A DNA stretch of 64,000 nucleotides. Origin: Amoebidium appalachense. Lineage: Eukaryota; Ichthyosporea. Shown in pieces: positions 20,522 to 50,998 of this stretch (its first letter is position 1; the number at the start of each line of letters is the position of its first letter). A program made the position numbers and the translations under genes. Location: contig CAVNZM010000004.1 in assembly GCA_963693365.1 (NCBI GenBank), positions 11,470,001 through 11,534,000 on the forward strand, in the 5' to 3' direction. A model generated the notes under the pieces. The model was not told the DNA's origin. It made no database searches and was given only the letters and a program-made list of their open reading frames with translations.

Positions 20522-23500
20522 ATGAAGTGTGGCGTGCTCCTCTTCCTTGCCGGCACATTTGCTCTGGCGGCCGGCCAGGCCCCCCCAGCCGGCGACCTGC
20601 TCGCGGCGACTGCTGCGGCGGACAGTGACGTCATCATGGCCCTCGACACAGCGGCGGCCAGCGACCCGGAGGTTGCGGCGGGGGAGGACGGGGCAGAGCT
20701 CGAGGCCACGGCCACAGTGAGCGTTGGCAACGAGAACATGCGGCCCGATAGAGACACGCTCTTCCCGGCGCCAGAGTCTGACAACACAGACGCCGTGAGG
20801 CCGACAGATGCCACCGAGGGCCTTGCTGACGAGACGATGGCCATGGATATGGCTGCCTCCACACAAGGTGGGCACTCATGTGTGTTTGCCACGCCTGTGG
20901 TGGCTTATCTGTGTCGATTTGTGTGTGCAGGAAGTCCTTGATTTTGTGTGACTACCTAACAAGGTGTCGTCAGCCGGATTCGATCATAACTTATTGATTT
21001 TGCTATGACCTGATGTAACACTGTTTTTTTTGTTTTGGTGAGGTGTACATGTAATGTATTCAATCAACTCTCCATCCACCAATCTTTTTTCCACAAAATG
21101 ATGACTGATTTTTCAGTGGTGTTCCCCTATTTATTTCGATGCATGAAGCACCATCTTACAGGATGTGGTTTCTTCTTCTCTCCCCTAGATTATCCTGCAC
21201 CTTTAAAGGACCCAACCGCATCGGCAGAGTCAACTTGCAAAAAGCAGAATTAATCTCCAAAAGCGGAATTATTCTGCAAAAAGCAGTACTATTCTGCACA
21301 AACAGAATCACTCTGCTTTTAGCAGAATCACTCTGCTTTTAGCAGAATCACTCTGCTTTTAGCAGAGTTATTCTGCTTTTAGCAGATTGAAACTCCTTTT
21401 ATCAGATTGAGCCTGCTTTTAGCAGAGTGATTCTTGCTGCTTGCAGAGTGATCAGCTGCTTTTAGCAGATTGAATCTGCTTTTGCAGAATAATTTTGCTT
21501 TTCGCAGAATGGTTCTGCTTTTTGCAGAATAATTCTGCTTATTGCAGAATAATCTAGCCCAGAGCAAGTTGACTCAGCTGATAACGGTTGGGCCCTCTTT
21601 TTCTTTCATTGCGCACTGAACTGGTGTTTAAGTGACGGGCGGGTTTGTGATGCAATCTAATTCTTATTGACTTCTATCGCAACACCCTCCTCTCCCCACC
21701 ACAGCTGCACCCCTGGGCGCACCGATGATGATGCTGGGAGCCGGGCAGCATGTGGACGGTGGGTGGAGCAGCTGGGCGGTGTCGGGGCAGTGTAGCGTGG
21801 CCTGTGGGGGGGGCTACCGCATGCTGACCCGCACCTGCACCCGGCCAAAGCCCGCAAACGGCGGCAAGCCCTGTGCCGGGCCCAGCAGCACGCCCTCCAA
21901 GAACCAGGCCTACAGATGCAACACCGCCCCCTGCCGTACGTGCCCCCTGCACACACAGATGCTCCCGGTGACTCCAGCCTGTGACTATGCTTGGTGTCGC
22001 TTGCACACACCCAGGGGCACACGCACACGTGTAGCTATACTTAGTTAATGATTACATAGCATTCAAGCCCCGGTCCCTAACATCATTACTGTTATTTGAA
22101 CATTTACCCGTCCACCCTTTTCGAATTTCATCAGTATTGGCATGCCAGCTACCTCTGTCTGCTCTAGCTCAGCCCCCTCCTCCCCCCCCCCCTCTCCCCC
22201 TCCCTCCCCCCGGAAAAAACAAACTCACTGACCCCCCCTCTCTTTCCCCCCAGCCAAGCGCAATGGCGGGTGGAGCGCATGGACCGTGGGTGCCTGCAGC
22301 AAGCCGTGTGGCAGTGGCGTGCGCACGCTGACCCGCACGTGCACCAACCCGTCCCCCACCTACGGTGGCGCCACCTGCCCGGGCATAGCCCGCACCACCC
22401 AGCCCTGCAACACTGCCGCGTGCCGTGAGTCAACCACACCCCCCCCCAACCAATCACACATCTCCACCCCCCCCCCCCCCCCCCCTCCCTGGCCACCTCG
22501 TAACCCAGCACACCACTCCCCCAACCCCCAGCCACCTTGCAGCCAGCCACACCACCTTTTCCCTTTGTTCACTTCAAAGCCCTTTCCCCTCCTCCCCCAC
22601 CATGACACCCACAAGCCTTTCTCAGTACACAACCACTGCACCCAGAAATCTTTACGCTCCTCCCCCTCCCCAGTACACACCCCCTGCCTGCTGCCCACCC
22701 AAGCTGGCCACCGCAGCTAGTAACCCCGCAGCAATCAACGGCAACTGGGCTGGGTGGGTTGCCGGCGGCAGCTGCAGTCGGTCGTGTGGAGGCGGTGTGC
22801 GGCCAGCCAGCCGCAGCTGCAGCAATCCGGCCCCCAAGTTCGGCGGCAAGACCTGTGCCGGCCCGGCCACCACCACCCTCCCCTGCAACACCCAGGCCTG
22901 CCGTATGCCCCCCAGCCCCCCCGAGCACCATAAGCACATGCCCTGCTCTCTGGTGCCTTGCCCACACTCAGAGTTACTTAGAGCGTGAATCACTGTGACA
23001 CCCTTGATGAACACTTGAAGTCGTCAGACAAGCAAGGAACATGGCCACTGCCTACCTGTATCCCCCGTACATCTCGAATTGTCTATTCATATGCTGTTCA
23101 TCCAAACCTGTCCCACTTCTTCCCACACATCAAACGTGCCACAAGACAAAGCACATCTATGCCACACACATGCACGGATATCCACTGACTAACTCGGCAG
23201 CGAGGCCCGACCCCATCAACGGGGCCTGGAGCGATTGGGGACAGGCAACAGTGTGCAGCGCCACGTGTGGGGGGGGGGCACGCAGACACGCAGCCGCACG
23301 TGCACACGGCCGGCGCCTGCCTGGGGGGGAGACATCTGCAGCGGCCCGGCTACAGTGGCCATCCCCTGCAACACAACCCCGTGCCGTACGTGTCCTCTAT
23401 CCACATCCCACACATCCCACACATACCACACCTATCCCCTGTTGCCACCTGTCAGTCACCCCGCACCATCACTTTGACACTGCACCCTGCCACTCTCCCC

Positions 23501-24861
23501 AATTCCAACAAAGTCATCGCGGCCCTATTGCACACACCCCTCTCGAATCATTGCCCCTGCTACCGACTACCTGTGTCGTGTATTGCTCTGAAACCCCCTC
23601 CGTCCCCTCCCAATCTGCCCCCCTCCCCCCCCCCCCCCCCCCCCCCGCCCCCCGTCTGGCCATATGCCCCGTCCCCCCCCCCTTCCCCCCCCCCCCCCCC
23701 CCCCCCCCCCCCGGCGCCCGCCCAACAGACACAACTTTAACCCCAACTAACGCCCACCCACATGCAGCCGTCAACGGGGGCTGGAGCGTGTGGAGCCCCG
23801 AGGGCCCGTGCAATGCCACGTGTGGGGGGGGCCTTGCCGTGCGCACCCGCACGTGCACACAGCCACCCCCCCAGTACGGGGGCTTGCCCTGTGACGGCTC
23901 CCCCCTGGCTTACTCGCCCTGCAACACTGACCCCTGCCGTAAGCAACCCATACCCCCCTGCCCGCCTCCCCCGCCTCCCCCCCCCCCCTCCCAAAAAAAA
24001 AAAAAAAAAAAAAAAAAACCCACCCCTCTTCTCTCCCCCCACCTTCTCCGCACCTTCTCCCCCTTCCATAACCCCTCCCCCCTCCCCAACTCTAATCCCT
24101 CCCGCTTCTCGTGACCAACCTCGCCTTCTACTGTGCTCACACACACTGGATTCGGCCATGCCTTTTCTTCCCCTCCATCCATCCACGGGTTCTGTGCACG
24201 TTGCCTTGGTCTTTACCCCGGAGTGGGATACAGGCTCTCCACCTCTCCTATCACACGAGCATACACAAACATAGCACCCGGTTTGGACATCAAACATAAG
24301 CCTCTCATCCAACCCTCCAGTGCGATCTAACCCCCCCCCCCCCCCCCCCCCGGCCCCCCTCGCGCCCCCCCTCCCCCCCCCCCCCTTCCCCTCCCCCCCG
24401 CCCAGCGCCCATTAATGGCGGGTGGACGGCATGGGCCAGCACGGGCTGCCAGCACCGCACGTGCATGCAGAGGATCCAGCGCACGTGCACAAACCCCCGC
24501 CCCCAGTACGGGGGGGCAGCGTGTGCCGGCAACAGCTACTACGACACACCTTGCAACGAGACTTGCCGTACGTGTCCCCCTAGAGTGTACCTCCTAGACC
24601 ACAGCTGTCTTTGCTGCACTCACCGTGTGCTATTTGTCGCTGCAAGAAGATGACTGGCGCATTATCATTCACCCGTGACATGCCCACATGCCCATGCCCA
24701 CACACACCACCTTTCAGGCACATGCTTTCTCAGTGCCCGCATAAGTTACCTCTGTAACCTTGGTTGTAAAACGTCATCTTAAACCAACCCCGACACACAC
24801 ACACACACACACACAGACCCGATATCCTTTTCCACTGAACGAAGACCAAGGGGGAAGGAGC

Positions 24862-24893
<32 letters not shown>

Positions 24894-25023
24894 CTTTCCC
24901 CCTTCAGCCGGCACATAACCACATGCCCACCCTCATGGGTCATGTGCGCACAAACTAACTACTGCCACTGCAACCCTCGAGCATTGCACCACTACGGTGC
25001 TATCTTCCGCAGGTGGATGATCG

Positions 25024-25066
<43 letters not shown>

Positions 25067-25078
25067 ACTCACACGCAC

Positions 25079-25117
<39 letters not shown>

Positions 25118-26168
25118 TTTCACACACACACACACACACACACACAAACACGAACACAAACACACACACACGTGTACTCTGGACCCCTGCAGCCGACCAA
25201 TGCTGTAAGCAACCCCCCCCCCCCCCCCCCCCCCCACCACCACCACCAATGCAGCCACACCGGCATTCAGTAGCTATGGAAGTTCACCGATTAATGGATC
25301 CATTCGTCATGCATGTGCATATGCATAGGCCGCCTTAGTCTGTGTAGGTAGTTAGTCCCATCTTATTGGCTCAAGGTCATGGGCCCGGCAATGGGTGCAC
25401 CTCATTGGTCCCTCGTCAGATTGTCATTGCACTCAGTCTACAGATGGGGCCAGTCACCCCTGCCCGTTCCCCCGCCGGTGCACGTCAAGCACGACCTAAC
25501 CCCCATCCTCTGCAGACTTCTGGAACAGTGCATGCAGTAACCCCAGTGCGGGTACGGTGCGGCCCAACGGCACGCTGGACGACTGCTACCTAGACTGCCG
25601 GTGGCCCCGCAGCACCACGTGTGCAGGCATCGAGTACACAGGGAAGGGCATCTGCAGGCACTATAGTCCTGCAGCCCCGTGCATGAGGGTCAATGGCACA
25701 GGCATTGTGGTCTTCAAAGGTACCATACCCGCCCAATCAAAGCCCACCATGCCTGTTAAAGATACTAGCACCATAACTGTTAAAGAAACTTGACCCATCA
25801 TTGAAGAAACGTGCACCATGTTCTGTTAAAGAAACTAGACCCATCATGATGAAGAAACGTGCACCATGCCTGTTAAAGCAACTAGTATTCAAGAAACGTG
25901 CACCATGCCTATTAAAGCAACTAGTATTCAAGAAACGTGCACCATGCGTGTTAAAGCCTTCGATATTAGCACCATGCCTGTTAAAGAGTACTAGACCCAT
26001 TCACATTCCTGCTAAAAAAACTTGACCCATGTCTGTTAATGAAACGAGACCCATGCCTGTTAAAAGACTAGCAATACCATCTCTGGATCCAGGGCACGTA
26101 ACCAACCACACTCTAACTCCCCTCCTGCCGCAGACCGAACGCTAGACTGCCTTCCCAACATCTACTAG
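20522..26168 (+). CDS. Secreted multi-TSP1 domain protein
   Basis: Nine exons: 20522-20867, 21705-21935, 22254-22424, 22717-22902, 23201-23385, 23768-23938, 24406-24567, 25516-25719 and 26134-26168 (TAG 26166-26168), about 563 residues. [19 protein letters not shown] is a good signal peptide; an ATG 18 bp upstream would spoil it, so 20522 is preferred. An acidic linker of about 95 residues follows. Exons 2-7 each encode one TSP1 module of about 55 residues with (N/D)GGW..W, CS..CG.G, R.C..P, a Gly-Gly-x-x-C turn and a final P/A/TC. All are phase 1/1. Modules 1-5 keep CxxxCGxG; module 6 is degenerate. Exon 8 encodes a separate Cys-rich segment, and the last exon adds about ten residues. No membrane anchor is seen. 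TSP1 modules usually act in adhesion outside the cell. Exon 5 (module 4) is out of frame by one base at a run of ten G (23269-23278), probably a homopolymer length error or a lesion. Confidence 0.9.
21211..21592. mobile_element. Foldback element with TIRs and internal palindromic array, TSP1 gene intron 1
   Basis: Terminal inverted repeats of about 28 bp lie at 21211-21238 and 21564-21592. Both carry CCCAACCG outward and GAGTCAACTTGC inward. Between them is an array of about 20-bp units built on TCTGCTTTTAGCAGA, itself a small palindrome. No open frame of note. Obvious target duplications are not visible. It looks like a non-autonomous foldback or MITE-type insertion in intron 1 (20868-21704). 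Confidence 0.75.
25020..25174 (+). repeat. Interrupted (CA)n array in TSP1 gene intron 7
   Basis: About 150 bp of CA repeat with a few interruptions, within the intron 24568-25515. The same intron holds a long C run at about 24861-24890. Confidence 0.85.
25728..26078 (+). repeat. Imperfect minisatellite in TSP1 gene intron 8
   Basis: About ten imperfect units built on CCATGCCTGTTAAAG followed by AACTAG or GAAACTTGA and GAAACGTGCA. Unit length varies from about 20 to 40 bp; the longest clean pair (about 25866-25938) has a period near 39 bp. It fills most of intron 8 (25720-26133). Confidence 0.85.
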
Positions 26169-26691
26169 CCAGCCAATCAGATGCTTCCGCATGTTCTGCT
26201 CCGGCCAACCAACAGTATGACATATTAGCCATGTTTGGTTATTCCGGTGTAACCGATTCAAGCAAACTTTAGGCTTTGCATTCGCAAACGGGGTTAAACA
26301 CACCCCACACGAACACACTTGTGCACACACAAGTAGCAGGTATCATATCACATGTAGGACCTTGGACACATGAGAACATCTTTCTCGGTAATGCATGATG
26401 TAGTGTATTATATTTGAGTGTAAATAGCAAGACAGAATGCAAATTTCAAGTACTTAGCATGTATTCATATAACAGTGCAAGGCCGCGTGTGCAAGTACAT
26501 GTAGACACGAAGAGCACCAAACAGTGCCAGCAAGAAGCATATAGCTGCCAGACCACCAATAAAAACGACTGATCACATCTGGGGCTGCTTACTCTCTAGT
26601 ATCCCTTGTTCTTCCTGTCTTGCATGCATCCTTGTGTACGTCTGTGTTTTGCATCTTGACAAAAATATGCATCCCAGAGGTCTTTTGTCCT

Positions 26692-26695
<4 letters not shown>

Positions 26696-26773
<78 letters not shown>

Positions 26774-26818
26774 TTGGGTGGGTGGGTGGGGGCGGGGTGT
26801 GTGTGTGGGTGGGTGGGT

Positions 26819-26851
<33 letters not shown>
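26696..26851 (+). repeat. (GT)n followed by (GGGT)n and poly-G
   Basis: About 75 bp of pure GT repeat passes into GGTGGGTGGG sequence and then about 31 G. This stepwise change suggests successive slippage events. Confidence 0.9.
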
Positions 26852-26855
<4 letters not shown>

Positions 26856-27404
26856 CCATATTAGTGTGCGCTTGGGGTGGATAGAGAAAAAGGAGTTCTA
26901 AGTGAGGGGACAGGCCAAGCAATGCCCTGAACAGCTGACATGGCAGGAAACACAAACCAGCAGCCACGGGGATTGAATAGTTGCAGCCAGGGTGGCGAAA
27001 CGGAATGGGCGCGGGGGGGGGGAGGGGGGGGGGGGGGGGGGGGGAGGTGGGGGGGAGGGAAGGGGGAGGGAGGGGGGGGGGGGGGGGGGGGGGACTGGAC
27101 TGTACAAACAGGTGGAATTGTTCTCACCGTCCTACCAGTCCTTTGTTTCTGCTTGGCTTTTGCTATGTAGTTGAGCGAAGAGTCTGGTTCACAACAGTAA
27201 ATTTTTGGTCTCCTCCTTCCAAACACACACTTCGACAAACACCGTGCCTGCACTTTAATCATGATGCTGGCGCATGCCATATTAACTGTCTGAAGCATGA
27301 AGATGTGTACATGCACAAGCCGCGCTGTGTGCATGCCGCATATATCTCGTTTTTCTTTCTTTCTTTCCTTTTTCCTTTTCTCGTTCTTTTTTATTTTATT
27401 TGTG

Positions 27405-27406
27405 TT

Positions 27407-27457
<51 letters not shown>

Positions 27458-27460
27458 TTT
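27405..27460 (+). repeat. (TTTA)n microsatellite
   Basis: About 14 tetranucleotide units are followed directly by a run of about 10 G. It is one of the few AT-rich simple repeats in the window. Confidence 0.9.
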
Positions 27461-27615
27461 GGGGGGGGGGAGGGGGAGACCATGCTGCGCATGTGTCTGT
27501 GGCAGTGTGTGTGGGCAGGTGCACGTGCATGTATTCAATGTGTGCGTGTGTATATGTGGAAACACATCTGTTGACACGGGCATGCACCTGCAGATGTGTG
27601 CATTTATCTGAGGCC

Positions 27616-27646
<31 letters not shown>

Positions 27647-28403
27647 CATGCAGAAATGTGGCTGAGCCCACGTGCACATGTGTGTGGCTGTGCATCTTTT
27701 TATTTTCTATCCCGTTTTGTTCACGATTGGACCCTTGGGGCCCCTCAGAGGAACTACCGTCTATCACCCAGCACCGACTATACTCTCGATAGGGTGTACG
27801 GTGCCATTAGCTCAGCTAACACACCACTACCAATCCTAACTATTCGTACACACTTAGCCCAGGGTTTTCACCCCAGCCTTGCCGGCGGGTACACCAGGCT
27901 CCCTCTCACTCAAAACCTACGAATAATCTTTAAACACGGGCTCTCATTGGTTCATCTACGGTGGTGGAATGTGGGGTATGGCTTTGGTGGTGTTTACGAT
28001 GGGTATGGGTGTATGGTGGGGTCTGGTGATGGGGGGATGCTCTCTAAGTGATTTCAAATTTATTTCAATGGGAGGTTGGGGCGTAAATATCGACGTCCCC
28101 CCTAGTGTTCCCCCCCCCCCCCCCCCCCCCACCCCCCAGGTAGCCGCATTGGTTTGTTGGTTCCCCTCCCCCCCTTTCCCCCCAACCCACCCACCCCAAG
28201 GGGGAGGGACCCACCTGGGCGAGTGGCGTGGTGGCGCCCCCTCCCCCCTCCTCCCCCCCCCCCCCCCCCACACACACACATACACACAATCACTCCCCCT
28301 CCCCCCCGCTTCCCCCTGCTCCTGGGCCGCGTGCGCGTGATCATGGCCAGAGTCTCTTTTCCACTCACCAAAGGTTAACGCACATGCACACACGCACACA
28401 CGC

Positions 28404-28427
28404 ACATGCACACACACGCGCGAGCGT

Positions 28428-28462
<35 letters not shown>

Positions 28463-28464
28463 GT

Positions 28465-28496
<32 letters not shown>

Positions 28497-28523
28497 ATGA
28501 CACACACACACACCACACACACA
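28404..28523 (+). repeat. (CA)n microsatellite cluster
   Basis: Several CA blocks are separated by short interruptions such as CCGTGA and CCATGA. No exon is attached. Confidence 0.8.
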
Positions 28524-30372
28524 AGCACAGCGCTGCACGTGCACAGACACTTTCCACCCCTTCGTGCTGGTGCTTTTCTTCTGCCGAATGCATCCTCTTT
28601 GTGTGCTCTTTGCAAGGTCTGCTTCGTGTTGTCCGCGGCAAATGTGTACTGTCAATATGCTCTTTACATAACATTTTCTAACGACCCCCCCACCCCCCCC
28701 GGCCCCTGGCCTTACCGCTCCCGCTCCTCTCAGATCCTCCCCCCCCTCCCCCCCCCCCTCCCCCTTCCCCCCCCCCCCCCCCTTCCTCTGAGTCACCCTG
28801 CTCATTTACACAGGTAAAATATACATTAATGCACGTGCACACATGCGGCCAACTATTTTTAAAATATGAATTGTTGGGGGCAAGGATATCGTGCTGACCA
28901 TCGTGCAGTGCTCATGTGCGTATCTGTGTGGCGGAGAATGTATGTGTGTGTGGTGTGGGTTTGCATATCCACATGTTCAACGTGTATGTCGGGTGATCAT
29001 CGTTGGTTAAAGTTTGTGCACCTCGTGTGCGTGTGTGGTTCATGCCTGTGCAGGTACGGATGAACTAAATACGTGTGAAAGCGTGCGCGCGCCTGCGCAG
29101 TGGGTGCGGGGGGGGAAATGGAGACAAGTGTGAGAATAGGGAGCAGGGGGCGGGGGGGGAGGGGGGAGGGGGAACAGGGGGGCCGGGGGAGGGGGAGAGG
29201 GGGAAGGGGGACCCTGGGTCGTGGGGAGGGGGGGGGGGGGGGAGGGGGGAGGAGAACGAATTTCAGCATATAGCCTGAGTTTCAGGTGATCAAGGACTCC
29301 TATTAGTTAGCCTCTATGTTTACGTTTTGGCAATGTATGTAAACCGCTGTTAAACTATAGTGCTATTATATGATCAGGTTATCTGATATACATAGTCACA
29401 TGATGGCAGCATATGGGGTGGGTTCCCCCCCTCCCCCCTCCCCCCCCCCCCCCCCCTCCCCCCCTCCCCCTTGGAGGCACCCACCTACTCAGGTGGGTGG
29501 TGGGTCCCTTCCCCCTCCCACCCACCTCCCTCCCCCTGCTAGCTGGAGGGGTGGGTGGATCGGGGCCCCCCAAAAAAATTACTACTACCCCTCTGAGGCT
29601 CCCCGTGTCAGAATCAAGAATCCCTAACAGGATGTGGTTTTGTACGTGGCGTGTGGCTACGGTGTAGTAGTCTATTAATCGGATCTTGCACGCCGTCAGC
29701 CGTGTGGGTCTGTATGTGTGTCTGCAGTGGGGACATGCTGGCTGCGTGTGTGTGGCCTGTGTATGTGCGTGCGTGCGTGCGTGTGTGTGTGTGTTTGTGT
29801 TGGGGCTCGGTGGGGTGTGGCTGTGCATCTGTGGCGGGATTTTTATGTGTGCACATGTATCTGATGCTGTGTGTGAAGTTTGCATTGAACCTCATGTCTA
29901 GCTGCATGTGTGCATGCATGTGTGTGACTGCATGTGTGTATGCACGTGTGACTGCACGTGTGTTTGCATGTGTGGCTGCTGAGTGTTGTACCTGAGAGCA
30001 TTGCCTCGCCATTGACGGGACCATTGAGCTAGTAAAGCACTAGGAAGTCCCACTATGCTATCGGCTAGAGACCGATTCTCACGGGCTATGGAGCAAACAT
30101 ATAGCAATAAGGGTTTTGTGTATGCGGGCGCCTTTTGCGTTAAATGTATTAGAGATGCGTGTTTTGTGTTGTGCGTGTAAAAATCGGTCCATGCGTGTGT
30201 GGAGGAGGGGAGCGTCGTGGGGTTTGGGGTGAGGGGGGAGTGTGGTGCGCATGCATTAGAGAGATATTGGTTGGGTTGGGGAACAAGTGGAGGTCAGGAG
30301 AGCGTTGGATTGAGAATAGGTGACGGAAAGTGGGTGGTTGGGTGCACTGTGTTAAAAGCATATGTGAAAGGG

Positions 30373-30980
<608 letters not shown>

Positions 30981-31907
30981 GTGAAAGCGTAGTGCGAGTG
31001 TGTTCATGCGATTTGTGGGTTGTGGAAGTGCAAAGATGGAATCAAGTAAACGATGAGGGAAGCGGGCACCACTACCACCTAAAAAAATGTTAACATCACT
31101 ATACCGAAAAGAAATTAAAGGCTTAAGGGCTTTTAGTATACAACGGCAGGGGCCAGGACTAAAAGAGGCAGGCCATATGTCCACACAATGGACGAACAAA
31201 TACATACTGGCCGATTAGCGGGGTCGGTGACCCACACGGCTGCACGCCAGTCAGCCAGTGCAGGGCTTGTCGCGCGCCTAGTCACTCTGAGTGCTGTCTT
31301 CACTGCGGACTTTTTTTTTTTTTTTTTTTCCTTTTTTTTTTTTTTTTTGTCGCGGTGGCTACGGTAGTGCCCAGCCACTACGTAAGCCAGTGGGTACATA
31401 GTATGTGGGTACATAGTATGTAGCGTTGAGAGGCCGCAGGGAGACAGCACTCAGCTGACTGACTACTCACATGTGACTCGTCTCCCAACTTCCCAAGCAG
31501 CCAAGCTTGCACATCACAGAACGTTGATGGCCAGACAGCAGCAGACAGCAGCAGCCTGCAGTGCAGGCAGGGAAACCAGGGGGATGTTCCCGCATTGTTC
31601 CGCATGAAAATAGCCAATAGGAATCTTGCGCTCTTCCTATTAGTTGCAAAGTATTCTCAGACGCCAATCGGATCACGGCAATAGGTCAAATAGATCTACA
31701 TTCTACAGCAGCTGCAGCCGCAAGTTTGAAGACGACAGGAACACTACTAATTACTGTAGGTGGCCACCACGGAGCTCAAAATGGGCCACGTCACAGTGTT
31801 CTAATAGCCTACACACGCGTACGCGTATGTGCCGCGGCGGACATCATTAGGGGCGGGGGGAGGGGGGGAGGGGGGGGGGGGGGGGGGGGGGAAAGGGCCG
31901 GGCGGCG

Positions 31908-31942
<35 letters not shown>

Positions 31943-32989
31943 GGAAGGGGGGAAGAACGATGCGAGCTCATGATGATGTGTCCGACTCGGCACCATGACC
32001 AAGGCCAACAGTACTTCCACCCTAACAAGACACACATGCAGAAAACGAAATACGTGGAGATATAACGTCCAAGATATATATCATTTGTGAGGACACAACG
32101 GGTTTACTTTTTTTTTACCGTTGACGATTTGCATGTACGTCTGATACGCGCGCACGTACACAGCGCAGCGTGTTTCGGACGGTGTGATTGGGTCAAAATC
32201 ATATATGTATGGTATTTGTACCCAACCTGGTCCCGCGGCTATTCGACTTTGGAATAAGGCAGTAGGCTAATAATTTTTGACTGGAAGAAGCCGCACTATC
32301 GCTGTACATAGTGTTTCTGGAAAAAAAAGGGGGCCAAAAGCAGGGCGGAGGGTGAACTCGAGCTGACTCGAGGTCGGTGTCTGCGATTGTGCAGTGTAGG
32401 GGGAGTATGGCACAGATCTGAAGGTTTGGGGAGATTTAAGAGAACAAACTACTTACGCGTACGGACTAATGTATTCACTAATATCAGCACTATATATACA
32501 CGTGGCCAAAGTCCTTTCTTTCCCTTCGACGTTGGTTTGTGAAAGTGAAAGAAAACACCATGTCATAACTAAATGCATTACTTCAATCAACGGCTTGTCC
32601 CGCTTGAAGCCCCTAGGCCCTTCTGGAAGCACTGATATTACATTACATAGAAGCTGAACTTCCGCAAGGTGCAAAATTTTCTGCTGATGTCACTGCATAA
32701 AACTGACCTTGGCAGCATGTGTGAATAAAAAGTCCGAGTAAGCCGTACGACTGTTTGCATAATATTATAATGGACTCCCAGTTTCCATCGTGAATATTGA
32801 GTTCCCTCCTTCCCTCCGCACAGAGGGGTTCTCTACGTGAGTTATTGACACCTCGGGGTATGTATTCCTTTCTCTCTCTTTCCCTTCTTCTCCCTCCCTC
32901 CCTCCCTCCCTCCCTCCCTCCCTCCCCCCCCCCCCCCCCAAAAAAAAAACAAAAACAAAAAAACACACACGCTCGCCCTTCGATTACAC

Positions 32990-33243
<254 letters not shown>

Positions 33244-33815
33244 TTTTGAATAAGGGACGGGCCTATAGCCAAGATGCTATGAAACGGTAAACACCCCTGT
33301 TCGTTTGTATTGTTCTCAGCACTATTTGCTTGGATAAAAGCTGGGATTTGGTGGGCTCCTTGTAACCAGTGCACGTCACTGGGCAAGAACAAACTGCAAC
33401 TTGGAGAAGGATGCAATTATTATTAAATCGACAGATGAAATTTTTGAGAAAATTTTTCAAAAAACTCATACAGTATGTTCGAAAAACACCTATTCAAGGT
33501 GTGTAAATGTGATATCCAATGCACAACTGTCCATATAAGTGTGTCCTTTTTCTTGGTGGCGGTCAGCAAAAGGCTAACTAACTGGCCTTCGATAGTCATC
33601 AAAACCTAGAGCTCGGGTGCCTAATGGTATATACATACACCGGTACCACCAGGGAAAGTTTTCGCAGTTTAATGGTTGGATTCGCATATGTCTAGTTACT
33701 ACTGTCACACATTTTTATGTCTGGCGCGATGCTGCTTCATTTCCTCTGTCGATTTCTTGCCGGTTATCTTCACCCCTGCACCCCAGCAAAAACTCAACCA
33801 CATTGAACACAGAAA

Positions 33816-50998
<17,183 letters not shown>

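Noticed and set aside
21300-21560. CRISPR-like array of 20-bp repeats
   Set aside because: The repeats are diverged palindromes without unique spacers, bounded by transposon-like inverted repeats, in an intron of a eukaryotic gene.
29990-30100. Possible tRNA-like or small structured RNA
   Set aside because: I could not form a cloverleaf or find A and B box promoter motifs in the right spacing. No tRNA or rRNA was found elsewhere in the window.
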